A DNA stretch of 64,000 bases from Fundidesulfovibrio putealis DSM 16056. Lineage in GTDB: Bacteria > Desulfobacterota > Desulfovibrionia > Desulfovibrionales > Desulfovibrionaceae. The position numbers and the translations under genes are program-made. Position 1 is the first letter of the stretch, and each line of letters starts with the position of its first letter. Positions 1-9,304 of this stretch are shown here, piece after piece. The DNA lies in assembly GCF_000429325.1 (NCBI RefSeq), contig NZ_AUBQ01000003.1, forward strand, positions 372,001 to 436,000, written 5' to 3'. The notes under the pieces are model-generated. The model ran no database searches. It saw only the letters and a program-made list of their open reading frames with translations, and was not told the DNA's origin.

Positions 1-142
1 GTCCGGTCTGGGGAGCCGGAGGGGGCGTTGGCTCGCAGGCGGCCAGCAGCGCGGTCAGGCCCGCCAGGAGCGTCAGGAGCAGGAAGCGCAAAAGCCCGCA
101 GCCGGAACCGTCCCTTGTGGTTCTGTCCTGCCATGCGCTCAT
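1..142 (-). CDS. Putative lipoprotein, 5' part only (runs off window)
   Basis: This is the N-terminal 47 codons of a gene that continues past the left edge. The reading starts MSAWQDRTTRDGSG, then has a hydrophobic stretch ending in the lipobox LLAAC (Cys at about residue 36), followed by a Pro-rich segment (EPTPPPAP). This predicts a secreted, lipid-anchored protein; its function cannot be told. The start codon overlaps the stop of the upstream peroxiredoxin gene as ATGA, so the two are translationally coupled and belong to one operon with the redoxin genes. It is short but supported by the overlap and the clear lipobox. Confidence 0.7.
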   Translation of the reverse strand, partial: MSAWQDRTTRDGSGCGLLRFLLLTLLAGLTALLAACEPTPPPAPQTG

Positions 143-780
143 TTCAGACTCGACAGGGCTTGGGACACCTTGCCCAGGTCGGGGCGCAGGTTGATGTCGC
201 TCACGTCGATGAACCGGATGACGCCTTGCTTGTCGATGATGAAGATGGCCCGCTCGGACGTGCCGTCCGAGCGCAGCACGCCGAACTTTTTGGACAGGCC
301 GCCGTGTGGCCAGAAGTCCGAGGCCACCGGGAACCACACCCCGCCCATCTCCACAATCCAGGCGTTGAGCGAAGGGATGTTGTCGCAGCTGATGCCGATG
401 AGCACCGCATCCCTGGATTCGAACACCTCGCGCGCGAAGTTGTAGCCGGGCCACTGGCCGGAGCAGACCGGGGTCCAGGCCGCAGGGATGAAGGAGAGCA
501 CCACGTTCTTCTTACCCAGGTAGTCGGCCAGGGCCACGCGCTTGCCGTTAATGCCCGGAAGGTCGAAGTCGGGGGCCTTGTCCCCGACCTTGACCGCTAG
601 TTGGCTGTCCACGGGCTTCAGCTGTCCCGGCTGGTAGATGAGGGCGGTGGGGATGGGAGCTCCCGGAGTTTTTGCGGGCAAGCCCTGGGCGTGCGCCTCC
701 CAGTGCGGGAGCGCGGCCAGCCCCAGGCAAAGCGTGAGCGCGGCCAAAAAACGCAGGGCGGATGCGGAACCCACGGGCAT
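139..780 (-). CDS. Peroxiredoxin-like (AhpC/TSA family) secreted protein
   Basis: 213 aa. An N-terminal signal peptide (LAALTLCLGLAALPHWEAHA) is followed by a thioredoxin-fold peroxiredoxin domain from about residue 65. The peroxidatic Cys sits in the motif AAWTPVCSGQWPGY, matching the family T-x-x-C signature. FIIDKQGVIRFIDVSDI is the usual late beta-strand motif. The likely role is reduction of peroxides in the periplasm, using reducing power from a partner thiol protein. The gene follows the redoxin gene by one base (TAAG-ATG, RBS GGAG) and overlaps the next lipoprotein gene, so the three form one transcription unit beside the oxygen-sensitive formate dehydrogenase. Confidence 0.85.
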   Translation of the reverse strand: MPVGSASALRFLAALTLCLGLAALPHWEAHAQGLPAKTPGAPIPTALIYQPGQLKPVDSQLAVKVGDKAPDFDLPGINGKRVALADYLGKKNVVLSFIPAAWTPVCSGQWPGYNFAREVFESRDAVLIGISCDNIPSLNAWIVEMGGVWFPVASDFWPHGGLSKKFGVLRSDGTSERAIFIIDKQGVIRFIDVSDINLRPDLGKVSQALSSLK

Positions 781-781
781 C

Positions 782-1378
782 TTATTTCTCCTTGGAAAGT
801 CCGGTCTTCTCCAGGGCGGTGTTCAGGAAGGCCTCGGCCGAGGTGACGCAGCCGAGCTGGGTGTCCACGATGACGAAGCCGTCACCCTGGCGTTTGAGCA
901 CGTAGTAGAAAGGCGTCCCCACCTGCCCCAGCAGCTTGTAGGCCGCAAAGTCCTGATCAGGGATCAGGGGGAAGGGGGTGGAGAACTTCTCGCGGAACAC
1001 GTTCACCTCGAAGGGGGAGTTGCCCGCGCCCAGCCCCACCAGCCTGATCTTGCCGGAAAGCCCCTTGGACTTGATGAGCGTGTGCATCTTGTTCAGCTCC
1101 GGGGCCTCCTTCTGGCAGAAGGGGCAGTACATGGAGAAGACCACCAGGATGACTGCCTGGGCCTTGGTCTGCTGGAGCGTGAAGGGCTTGCCCCCGGCTC
1201 CCGCGCCGAGTTCCTTGGCTTCCTTTTCCAGGATCGGCCCGGCGAAGGTGACGTCCGGGAAGGTCTGTCCCACGGGCAAAGGCTTCATGTCCGCCGAAGT
1301 GGTGGCGCCGGAGGCGAAAACGTCATGTGACGAGAACAGCAGAAGAATGAGAAGAGGAAGGAAGGCTACGGCTTTCAT
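782..1378 (-). CDS. TlpA/ResA-like thioredoxin-fold protein, secreted
   Basis: 198 aa from the start MKAVAFLPLL, chosen because GAGG lies 6 nt upstream and the start gives a clean signal peptide; a longer in-frame ATG at 1441 lacks one. The thioredoxin fold contains the redox motif MYCPFCQ at about residue 100 (CxxC). Such proteins act as periplasmic thiol-disulfide reductases or as electron donors to peroxidases. It is the first gene of an operon with a peroxiredoxin and a lipoprotein, which suggests it reduces the peroxiredoxin. The fdhB terminator at 1629-1659 separates it from the formate dehydrogenase transcript. Confidence 0.85.
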   Translation of the reverse strand: MKAVAFLPLLILLLFSSHDVFASGATTSADMKPLPVGQTFPDVTFAGPILEKEAKELGAGAGGKPFTLQQTKAQAVILVVFSMYCPFCQKEAPELNKMHTLIKSKGLSGKIRLVGLGAGNSPFEVNVFREKFSTPFPLIPDQDFAAYKLLGQVGTPFYYVLKRQGDGFVIVDTQLGCVTSAEAFLNTALEKTGLSKEK

Positions 1379-1628
1379 TGGGGCCTCACAGGTGTTGTAT
1401 TCGGAAGCATACCTCAGAATAGCGCGAGCTTCCACTTTCAATTGCCGCCGCCGGGAAAAGAAAGCAGGCGGCAGCAGGTTGGCATGGCTGCCGCAGAAAA
1501 TCAGAAACGGCGGACCGGACCCGACCGGTTCCTGTGGTGGGAGGTCCAGTCCCGCTCGGAATCGGTCGGCGTGTCCGGCCCGCCGTCATGTGGAAGAGAA
1601 ACGTCCTGCATTCGATGGGGGGTCGAAA

Positions 1629-1659
1629 ACCCCCGGCCGCCTCCAAGGCGGCCGGGGGT
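1629..1659 (-). terminator. Rho-independent terminator after fdhB
   Basis: Inverted repeat with a 13-bp perfect GC-rich stem (ACCCCCGGCCGCC and its complement) and a 5-nt loop. On the minus strand it is followed by TTTTCG. It lies 14 nt beyond the fdhB stop codon, so it should end the fdhAB transcript. Confidence 0.85.
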
Positions 1660-1672
1660 GGCCGTTCTCTTG

Positions 1673-2398
1673 CTAGCCCCGCGCCTGGCGCACGGGTCCC
1701 AGCAGTTTGTCCAGGGCGGCGAGGCGGGTATACATCTTGGGCCCGCCAGCATCCGACATGAGGGTTTTGTGGTACAGGTTGGGCGCGTGTTCGGTCAGGA
1801 ACACCACCCGCACCTGGTCATAATCCACCAGCACGGCCTTGGGGTTGGTCTTCTTGAGCTCTTCGAAACGCTTCTTGGCCATGGCCAGCATCTCGTCGCG
1901 CTCTCCGAAGTTCATGGCCCCGGTCGGGCAGGTCTTCACGCAGGCTGGCAACTGACCGGAGAGGACGCGGTCGTTGCACATGTCGCACTTGCTGATGACC
2001 TTGGTCTTGGCGTCCAGCCTGGGGATGTCGTAGGGGCAGGCGCCTTTGATGGTATCGAAGGGCAGGCCCTTGGTCTTCTCGGTGAAGATGATCGCGCCTG
2101 TTTCCTTGTCCTGGGTGATGGCGTCCTTGACGATGCCGTCGCCCGCGTCCTTGCAGGGCGCGTCCACGCAGTGGCGGCACTGGTCGGGCAGGAAGAGCCA
2201 CTTGAAGTCGTCGCGGCCCCCCACTTCCTTCATGCGCACCACCTTGAGGGTGATGGCGGACAGGTCGGGCGGGTTCTGGTGGGAACCCGTGTTCTTGGTC
2301 TGTTCAGCGGGAAGCTGCTTCCATTGTTTGCACGCGACCTGGCAACCACGGCATGCGGTGCACCGGGCGAGGTCGACGAAGAAGGTCTTGCCGGGCAT
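1673..2398 (-). CDS. fdhB: Formate dehydrogenase iron-sulfur (beta) subunit
   Basis: 241 aa electron-transfer subunit carrying ferredoxin-type [4Fe-4S] cluster ligands: CTACRGCQVAC near residue 13, CRHCVDAPC near 95, and CDMCNDRV with CVKTCPTGA near 155-175. It passes electrons from the Mo/W active site of FdhA to periplasmic cytochromes c in Desulfovibrio-type enzymes. It has no membrane anchor segment, unlike E. coli FdnH, which fits a soluble periplasmic FdhAB. Its RBS (AGGGAGG) overlaps the region just after the fdhA TAG stop, so it is in the fdhA operon. It carries no signal peptide and would be exported piggyback with FdhA through Tat. Confidence 0.95.
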   Translation of the reverse strand: MPGKTFFVDLARCTACRGCQVACKQWKQLPAEQTKNTGSHQNPPDLSAITLKVVRMKEVGGRDDFKWLFLPDQCRHCVDAPCKDAGDGIVKDAITQDKETGAIIFTEKTKGLPFDTIKGACPYDIPRLDAKTKVISKCDMCNDRVLSGQLPACVKTCPTGAMNFGERDEMLAMAKKRFEELKKTNPKAVLVDYDQVRVVFLTEHAPNLYHKTLMSDAGGPKMYTRLAALDKLLGPVRQARG

Positions 2399-2412
2399 GT
2401 GTGTTTACCTCC

Positions 2413-5400
2413 CTAGGCCTTTTTGACGTTGACCATGAAGGCCTTGGTTTCCGGGATGCCCGTGTTCGGGTCGCCGACCGAGGGGGTGAGCAGGTTGGCG
2501 GAGTCGCCGCCGTCCTTGGGGAACACCCAACCGAAGTGCCAGGGGATGCCCACCATGTGCACCGTCTGCCCCATGACCTGCATGGGCTTCAGGCGTTCGG
2601 TGACGATGGCGATGGCCCACAGGGAGCCGCGCACCGATTCAACGAAGCACTTGTCGCCGCCGTTGATTCCGCGCAGCTTGGCAAGCTCGGGGCTCATCTC
2701 CACGAACATCTGGGGCTCGCATTCGAGCAGCCAGGGGGTCCAGCGGGTCATGACGCCGGTCTGCCAGTGTTCCGTCACGCGGTAGGTGGAGCACACGAAG
2801 GGGAAGCGCGGATCGCACACGGCCCTCTTCTCCGTGGCGCCTTCGAAGATCAGCGCCGTGGGGTTGTGCAGCACCTTGGAGAACGGATGCTCGGGGATCG
2901 GGCACTCCAGGGGCTCGTAGTATTCGGGCAGCGGACCGTCGTTGCGTCCGGGGCCGAAGATCTGGGCGAAGCCCTCGGTGGTCATGATGAAGGGGTTCTT
3001 TCCGGCCTTCTCGTCGGCCATGGGAGCCCAGGGACCGTCGGGCACGTCGCCCACCCACTTGCCGTCCTGCCACTCGATGACCGGCTTGGTGGGCTGGTAG
3101 GGCTTGCCCTGCGGGTCCACGGAGGCGCGGTTGTACAGGATGCGGCGGTTGACGGGCCAGGCCCAGGTCCAGCCGGGGTACAGGCCGATCTTCTCCTGCA
3201 TGGGGGTCTGGGTCTTGTCGCGGCGGGCGGACATGTTCTTGTCCGTGTAGGAGCCGCAGTAGATCCAGTTGCCCGAGCAGGTGGAGCCGTCGTCCTGGAG
3301 CAGGCCGAAGGCGGGGACGGGGTCGCCCTTCTTGTAGGTCTTGTCGCCGATGGTCTTGTCGGTCATGAACCAGCCGTTCAGGAGCTTGGCCACCTTGTGG
3401 GGGTCGAACACGTGGTTGGTGGCGATTTCCCAGTTCAGGTTCACGATCGGATCGGGATACACGGCCTTCTTGTCGGCCTTGTAGAGCTTCTGGATCTTGT
3501 CGAACAGCTCGTAGATCAGGTCGCCGTCAGGCTTGGTGCCGCCCAGGGGCTTGGGGCCGGGGTAGCGCCACTGCATCCAGCGGCCCGAGTTGGAGATGGA
3601 GCCTTCCTTCTCGATGGACACGCAGCAGGGCAGGAAGAAGACCTCGGTCTTGATCTTCTTGGGGTCCATGCCGGGACCCTTCCAGAAGGACGCGGTCTCG
3701 GTGTCGAAGATGTTGACCGTGACCATCCAGTCCAGCTTGGCCATGGCCTTGCGGACCTTGTCGCAGTTGGCGGTGGAGGCCGCCGGGTTCTGTCCCCAGG
3801 CGAAGAAGCCCTTGAACTGTCCCTTGTACATGTCGTCAAACAGGGTCAGCCAGGAGTAGTCCTTGCCGTCCTCGCACTTGGGCAGCCACTTGTAGGAGTC
3901 TTCAGGCTTCTGGTTGGGGTAGATGGCCTTCAGGTAGCTGGCCAGGTACTTGGGCCTGTTGCCCCACCAGTTGGCGGACTTGGGGTCCTTGGTCTTGGGG
4001 GTGAACTTGTCCACGTAGGCCTTGAGGTCCGTGACGGAAGCCGTGGACGTGGGCATGTAGCCGGGCAGGATGTGGAACAGGAGGCCCTGGTCCGTGGAGC
4101 CCTGCACGTTGGCCTCGCCGCGAAGGGCGTTGATGCCACCGCCGGCGGTGCCGATGTTGCCCAAAAGCAGCTGCACGATGGACATGGCCCGGATGTTCTG
4201 CACGCCCACGGTGTGCTGGGTCTGGCCCATGGCGTAGAGCACGGTGCCGGTCTTGTCGGGAGCGCCGGTGGCGCCGAACATCTTGTAGACTTCCTCCAGC
4301 TTCTCCACGGAGCAGCCGGTGATGTTGGAGACGTTCTGCAGCGTGTAGCGCTCATAGTGCTTCTTCATGATCTGGAAGACGCACCTGGGGTCCTGGAGGG
4401 TGGGGTCTTTCTTGACCAGCCCGTTCTCGTCCTTGGCGAAGGACCAGGAGGACTTGTCGTAAGCCTTCTTGGCGGCGTCGAAGCCGGAGAACATGCCGTC
4501 TTTGAACTCGAACTTGTCGGTCAGCAGGAAGGACGCGTTGGTGTAGTTCACCACGTAGTCCTTGAACATCATGTTGTTGGCCACGATGTAGTTGATGAAG
4601 CCGCCGAAGAAGCCGATGTCGGAACCCGACCGGATGGAGGCGTACAGATCAGCCTTGGAGGCCGTCTTGGTGAAGCGGGGATCGACGCAGATGAGCTTGC
4701 CGCCCGCGTCCTTGGCCCGCATGATCCACTTGAAGGAGATGGGGTGGTTTTCGGCAGGGTTGGAGCCGATTACTAAAACTGCATCACTGTTCTTGATGTC
4801 GATCCAGTGATTGGTCATCGCGCCGCGTCCGAACGACTCTGCCAGAGCCGCTACAGTTGCGCTGTGTCAGATACGGGCCTGATGTTCGATGTATGTTAGG
4901 CCCAGGGCGCGAAGCATCTGCTGGTAGATCCAGCACTCTTCGTTGTCCATGGCTGCCGAGCCCACCGAGGCGATGGTCTCCAGGCGGTTGACTTCCTGGC
5001 CTTTGGCATTCTTGGCGGTGAAGGACTTGTCGCGCTCCTTCTTGACCCGCTTGGCGATCTCATTGAGCGCCCAGTCGTAGGTCTTTTCCTGCCACTTGTC
5101 CGAGTTGGGGGCGCGGTAGAGCACCTTGGTGATGCGCTTGTCGTTCTCGGTGAGCTGCCAGATGGAAGCTCCCTTGGGACACAGCGATCCCTCGTTGATC
5201 GGATGGTCCGGGTCGCCTTCCACGTTCACGGCGCGGGCTTTGGCGTCCTGCGCGGTGGAAACGATCAGGCCGCAGCCCACGGAGCAATAGCAGCACACCG
5301 AGGTGGACTGCTTGCTGCCCTTGAGCTTGGCCAGTTCGGCGGCGGCATGGACCGTGGTCAGGTCCAGCCCCAGGCCTCCGAAGGCCGTGACCGCAGCGGT

Positions 5401-5442
5401 AGCGGCGGTCAGTTTGAGAAAGTCTCGCCTTTCCAGTGACAT
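2413..5442 (-). CDS. fdhA: Formate dehydrogenase catalytic (alpha) subunit, selenocysteine-containing
   Basis: 1009 aa when the in-frame TGA at 4867-4869 is read as selenocysteine. The residues around it read QARI-U-HSATVAALAESFGRG, the classic Sec site of formate dehydrogenases. The frame is otherwise open across the whole length, so two separate genes should not be called. The N-terminus has a Tat signal (ERRDFLK plus a hydrophobic stretch). The [4Fe-4S] motif is CCYCSVGCG with a later Cys in SLCPKG. The molybdopterin (bis-MGD) binding domains follow. It oxidises formate, or reduces CO2, in the periplasm using Mo or W. RBS GGAGG precedes the start. Operon partner is fdhB. Confidence 0.96.
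4832..4852 (-). promoter_or_regulatory. SECIS-like hairpin for selenocysteine insertion
   Basis: Within fdhA mRNA, 14 nt after the UGA, a 9-bp stem forms between AGCGGCTCT and AGAGTCGTT (two G-U pairs) closing a GGC loop. The loop lies about 23-25 nt after the UGA, within the window known for bacterial SECIS elements read by SelB. The pairing is visible directly; SelB binding is inferred. Confidence 0.75.
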
Positions 5443-5467
5443 ACGTGTCCTCCTGCCAGAGGTTTCT

Positions 5468-5698
5468 TCAGCCCGCCCGGGGTAGGCGGCGAAGCGTTAC
5501 CAAGAGCCCGATTCCCCAGGGGCGAGCAGGTTCGGGAGCCACAAGACGCGGCGCGTCCGAGCAAAGCCGGGTGAGGCCGCGCAACAGGCGCACCGCACGG
5601 AACAGGACGGCGTCCAGGCAGAGGCCCAGGCCGAAAAAGGCCGGGAGCCGCGCAAGGGCCGCTGATCCGTTGATGGTGTCGTCTCCTTTTTCCCACAT
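5468..5698 (-). CDS. Possible small hydrophobic protein upstream of fdhA
   Basis: 76-codon frame ending 25 nt before the fdhA start, in the same direction. It has GC-rich third positions and a hydrophobic middle (LPAFFGLGLCLDAVLF) that could be one membrane segment. The ATG at 5698 has no RBS. A good RBS (AAAAAGGAG) instead sits just inside the frame, ahead of an ATC codon. It could be a real leader gene of the fdh operon or chance coding in high-GC DNA. I do not recognise a family. Confidence 0.35.
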   Translation of the reverse strand: MWEKGDDTINGSAALARLPAFFGLGLCLDAVLFRAVRLLRGLTRLCSDAPRLVAPEPARPWGIGLLVTLRRLPRAG

Positions 5699-6005
5699 GA
5701 TGCGGCTCTAGTGAAAAGGACAGGAGTCGTCAAAGAAATGAGCCTTGCTCTTGTTTTGACACAGAGGGTTCTGATGCGATGAAGATGACGAGTCCAAAGA
5801 CCTCGATACCAGCCAGCAGGGGGAATCGACAGAGGCGCGACGCAGGAATCGGAACTGAGCAGGCATCAGGACGAAATGGATGTGGTCAGCAAGGCTGGCT
5901 CCCGTAGCGTCGCGTGCGATGCTGCGCGCGCAGGTGTGGAACGTATCACTGGGCGTGCGGGCCGAGTCCGGCGTCTCCTGCACCGGACAGGCCATCAGCA
6001 AAAGA

Positions 6006-6027
6006 GCCCCCGGCCCGGGCCGGGGGC
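6006..6027 (-). terminator. Rho-independent terminator after the first PEP-CTERM gene
   Basis: A perfect 11-bp palindrome (GCCCCCGGCCC and complement). On the minus strand it is followed by TCTTTTG. It lies about 90 nt beyond the stop codon of the minus-strand gene ending at 6116. The sequence from here to the putative fdhA leader holds no other gene that I can support. Confidence 0.75.
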
Positions 6028-6115
6028 GATCAATCCGGTGTGGCTGGTGCACCGCCCGGATGGATTTCGAAGAAGGCGCGGCCAGGCAGACCGTGATGCC
6101 GCCGTTGCGCGGGCA

Positions 6116-7333
6116 TCACTGTCTGGCTCTACGCTTCCTCAAATAGCCGATCCCGGCAATGCCGATGCCCACGAGAAGCATCGTGCCCGGTTCAGGGACC
6201 GGGGATTCGGCTACGGCCAGATGGAGCTTCGCTTTCCCGTTGCCAAGATCCGTGTCCCCATTGATGTAGTATGTCCAGACGTGGCGGGACGCCAGTCTTG
6301 CAAGCTCGTCGGCAGTTGTGTTGACGCCATGCTGGTATGGATCGTCCCGATACGCGATGAGGTGGATGTTGTCCCAGGATATGAATCCCTCCATAACCAC
6401 CACGTGGCCGTTGCTCCACAATTCAATGTCCTGGCCTTTCATTTTCTCTTTCTGAATCCAGTCCCACGTCACGGCTCCGTCGTTCTTGGCAACAGTCTTG
6501 CTTGTGGGGTCGGTGTAATCCCCCTTCTTGAGGGTGGCACCGCCGCCAACAAAGTGGACTTCCAGAGGAAGCTTGTTGCTGCTAATGTAATTCAGTTTGC
6601 CGGCAACGAAATTCGTGTCGTACGTTCCTACAGTTGTTGTCGTTCCCATCTTGCCTGCCAGATCGTTCATTGTCTCGACGGTAGTTTGCGTGATTCCCAG
6701 GTTGAGGGATTTGTTGAGCCATTGCAGACTGTTGGCAGCAGCACCCGGGACGCAGTAATTCGTTTTCTGGGCAACGTTCGGCATGTTCATCTGCCAATGG
6801 GCCGTAACCCCGAGGTAAGAAACGCCCCAGTTGAGATTGCCGTTCGATGGTGAGCCGAGAGTTGTGTTGCCATCCGCCGCGCCACTGTTGATGATGTTTT
6901 GAGATGACCCTACGCTGGCGCTCCCTGTCACATCAAAGCTTGTGGGGATGCTTGATGCTGGCGTCGAACTGACGATATAGCCAAAGTTTAATGCAGGAAT
7001 GTCAGTGCCGCGCGATATTCCTAGATCAAAATAGCTGGTTCCGTTGAATAGGGAGGTGCCAGTCATGCCGGAAGGCAGCAACGGGTTGTTCTGCACTATC
7101 CAGCGGGCGTTTGGAGTCCCAGGATCAGCCACCACGTTGATCCATTGCAATGAACTGCCCTGGTCATACGTGACGTTGAATTCGCCCCACTCGGAGTTAG
7201 GGGTAGACAGCAAGCCGTCTTGGTAAAAATCAACCTGGTTGAAGTTCACTGCGACGTTCGCGTGTGACAAGTAGGTAAAGAACGCCACGAAAATGAAAAC
7301 AGCCGTTGCCAACAACAGTTTAGATTGATTCAT
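6116..7333 (-). CDS. PEP-CTERM protein with C39-like cysteine peptidase domain
   Basis: 405 aa. Signal peptide at residues 1-25. A unique N-terminal half is followed by a papain/C39-like domain: Gln189 and Cys194 in AQKTNYCVPGAAANSLQ, His310 in NGHVVVMEG, and Asp330/331 in AYRDDPY, in the order expected for the catalytic triad. The C-terminus has the exosortase sorting signal VPEPGTMLLVGIGIAGIGYL followed by RKRR. It is therefore exported, probably processed by an exosortase (not in this window), and held at or released from the cell surface. RBS is AAGGAG. A sigma-54-type promoter lies at 7403-7418. Peptidase activity is inferred from residue spacing only. Confidence 0.85.
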   Translation of the reverse strand: MNQSKLLLATAVFIFVAFFTYLSHANVAVNFNQVDFYQDGLLSTPNSEWGEFNVTYDQGSSLQWINVVADPGTPNARWIVQNNPLLPSGMTGTSLFNGTSYFDLGISRGTDIPALNFGYIVSSTPASSIPTSFDVTGSASVGSSQNIINSGAADGNTTLGSPSNGNLNWGVSYLGVTAHWQMNMPNVAQKTNYCVPGAAANSLQWLNKSLNLGITQTTVETMNDLAGKMGTTTTVGTYDTNFVAGKLNYISSNKLPLEVHFVGGGATLKKGDYTDPTSKTVAKNDGAVTWDWIQKEKMKGQDIELWSNGHVVVMEGFISWDNIHLIAYRDDPYQHGVNTTADELARLASRHVWTYYINGDTDLGNGKAKLHLAVAESPVPEPGTMLLVGIGIAGIGYLRKRRARQ

Positions 7334-7402
7334 GAAGTTCTCCTTCAGGTGAGGACGACGCGTTCACTCCTTCGGTTGACGGATTTTTCGGGGCCACCAC
7401 AC

Positions 7403-7418
7403 TGCAAGGCAACAGCCG
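7403..7418 (-). promoter_or_regulatory. Sigma-54-type (-24/-12) promoter
   Basis: On the minus strand the sequence reads CGGCTGT-TGCC-TTGCA, giving GG and GC dinucleotides exactly 10 nt apart and a perfect TTGCA -12 element. It lies 70 nt upstream of the PEP-CTERM gene start. A 13-bp palindrome (AGGAAGACTTCCT) just upstream could be part of an activator site. Confidence 0.65.
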
Positions 7419-7433
7419 GAACAGGAAGTCTTC

Positions 7434-7977
7434 CTAAGTTTTGTGGTTCATGAATTCCTCCCGTGAGTGACTTTGGGCGGCTCGTTTTCGTGAAGCTTCA
7501 TGCGCTGACAGAGTGCTGGTGCAGATCGGCATCGAACGGAGCACAGCAGAATCAGGAACTGGAAATGAGATATTCAAAAGCGTGGCGGGTTGTGGGAGTG
7601 GCGCCCCCGCGTGAACTGGACAAGAGTTCCAAATGCTTTCAGAGTGATTCTTGATTGATGATTCCGCGAAAATAGCAGTGTGTTGGTAAAGCATTCTTTG
7701 TACCATGTCTGAAAATGTCCAGTTATGGCATGCATGTACTTTGCATGGGCTGTGTTCAGCCGAGCTGGTTTGTGTGAGAATTTTCGAATTGTGAACGGAG
7801 TTTTTTGCATTACATGCAAGGTGCATGGTTTAATTCCCTGAAATGGCGAGTATTATGGCAATTGGGGTGTGTTGTTGCACGTGTAAAGAATCTCGACATC
7901 TCCGCGTGCCCCGAGAGGCTGTACGCAGCTGCGCCGAGGCGCATGCGCGCCGCCCACATGACCCGGCGCAAACAAAA
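7434..7977. other. Gene-free stretch upstream of PEP-CTERM gene
   Basis: About 540 nt of lower GC than the surroundings without a credible gene. On the minus strand a strong RBS (GGGAGG) precedes a five-codon frame, MNHKT, at about 7434-7451, which could be chance or a leader peptide. Longer open frames here have no coding character. Confidence 0.4.
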
Positions 7978-8001
7978 AGCCCCCGGCCTGGGCCGGGGGC
8001 T
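7978..8001 (-). terminator. Rho-independent terminator after ald
   Basis: An 11-bp stem (AGCCCCCGGCC and complement) with a 2-nt centre. On the minus strand it is followed by TTTTGTTTG. It lies 31 nt past the ald stop codon. Confidence 0.85.
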
Positions 8002-8031
8002 TTGATGCGAGGCGGATTGAGGCCCGGTGGA

Positions 8032-9135
8032 CTAAAAAACGTCCGAGGGGGCGGAGCAGGCCATGTTGAAAGCGTCGCCCACGGCCTGGCAGGTCAGGAG
8101 GCCGTTGTGGGTGTTCAGGCCGAGCATCAGGCTGGCGTCGGCCTTCAGCGCGTCCAGGCCCTTGGCGGCCAGCTTCATGGCGTAGGGCAGGGTCTGGTTG
8201 GTCAGCGCGAAGGTGGAGGTGCGGGGCACGCCGCCGGGCATGTTGGCCACGCCGTAGTGCACCACGCCGTCGATCACGTAGGTGGGGTCCTTGTGGGTGG
8301 TGGGCTTGATGGTCTCCACGCAGCCGCCCTGGTCCACGGACACGTCCACGATCACCGAGCCTTCCTTCATGGTCTTCAGCATGTCGCGGGTGACCAGGTT
8401 GGGGGCCTTGGCGCCCACGATCAGCACGCCGCCGATCAGCAGGTCGGCCTGGGCCACGGCTTCGCGGATGTTGGGCTCGGTGGAGGTGATGGTGGTCAGG
8501 CGGCCGCCGAACACGTCGTCCAGGTACTGGAGGCGCTTGTGGGAGACGTCGAGGATGGTCACGCGCGCGCCCAGGCCCAGGGCCATCTTGGCCGCGTTGG
8601 TGCCCACCACGCCGCCGCCCAGCACCACCACGTTGCCGGGGGCCACGCCGGGCACGCCGCCCAGCAGCACGCCGCGTCCGCCCTGGTACTTCTCCAGGTA
8701 GTGCGCGCCCACCTGGGTGGCCATGCGGCCGGCCACTTCGGACATGGGGGTCAGGAGGGGCAGGCTGCCGTCGGGCAGCTGCACGGTCTCATAGGCGATG
8801 CCGGTGCACTTGGAGGCCAAAAGCGCGCGGGTGAGTTCCTCGGCGGCGGCCAGGTGCAGGTAGGTGAAGAGGATGAGGTCGGGGCGCAGGTACTGGTATT
8901 CGCTGGCGATGGGTTCCTTGACCTTGATGACCATCTTGGCGCCCCAGGCCTTGTCGGCGGAGACGAGCTGGGCTCCGGCGGCCAGGTATTCGTCGTTGGT
9001 CAGCCCGGAGCCGACGCCCGCGCCGTCTTCGACCAGAACGGTGTGACCCGCGCGGACGAGGGTTGCGACGCCGCCGGGGGTCATGGCCACCCGGTTCTCC
9101 TGAGGTTTGATTTCCTTGGGGATGCCGATGATCAT
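8032..9135 (-). CDS. ald: Alanine dehydrogenase
   Basis: 367 aa, the normal length for the family. It starts with the signature [20 protein letters not shown]. The substrate region contains KVKEP (Lys about 72) and TYLHLA (His about 94). The NAD-binding Rossmann motif GGGVVG is at about residues 173-178. The enzyme interconverts L-alanine and pyruvate plus ammonia with NAD, letting cells use alanine as carbon and nitrogen source or assimilate ammonium. It is a single-gene unit with RBS AAGGA and its own terminator. Confidence 0.96.
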   Translation of the reverse strand: MIIGIPKEIKPQENRVAMTPGGVATLVRAGHTVLVEDGAGVGSGLTNDEYLAAGAQLVSADKAWGAKMVIKVKEPIASEYQYLRPDLILFTYLHLAAAEELTRALLASKCTGIAYETVQLPDGSLPLLTPMSEVAGRMATQVGAHYLEKYQGGRGVLLGGVPGVAPGNVVVLGGGVVGTNAAKMALGLGARVTILDVSHKRLQYLDDVFGGRLTTITSTEPNIREAVAQADLLIGGVLIVGAKAPNLVTRDMLKTMKEGSVIVDVSVDQGGCVETIKPTTHKDPTYVIDGVVHYGVANMPGGVPRTSTFALTNQTLPYAMKLAAKGLDALKADASLMLGLNTHNGLLTCQAVGDAFNMACSAPSDVF

Positions 9136-9304
9136 GGTGGTCTATCCTTGTTTTGAAAGTTGGTGCCGGGCTCAACTCTGGCGTTCCGCCTAGAGGAACG
9201 CGCGCTGAATTTAACGAAATCAGAACTTCGTAAATCGAGGCGGAAAATCGCTCAATGTGACGAAGATGTCAATATCATACTTCCGGAGGAGTTGGCCCAG
9301 GTTG

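Noticed and set aside
2353-4776. Very long plus-strand open frame (807 codons) opposite fdhA
   Set aside because: It is the antisense shadow of fdhA, with His/Gly/Val-rich composition typical of complement frames in high-GC genes and no family motif.
4820-4870. Frameshift or nonsense mutation splitting fdhA
   Set aside because: The TGA lies at the exact selenocysteine position of the family and is followed by a suitable hairpin; the frame continues without a shift.
7347-7357. CACCTGAAGG shared by the PEP-CTERM leader and the tandem RNA
   Set aside because: The match is on the same sense strand and covers a ribosome-binding site, so it does not suggest base pairing; likely coincidence.
7434-7826. 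130-codon minus-strand frame upstream of the PEP-CTERM gene
   Set aside because: No RBS, mixed composition and no coding character; only its last five codons follow a good RBS.
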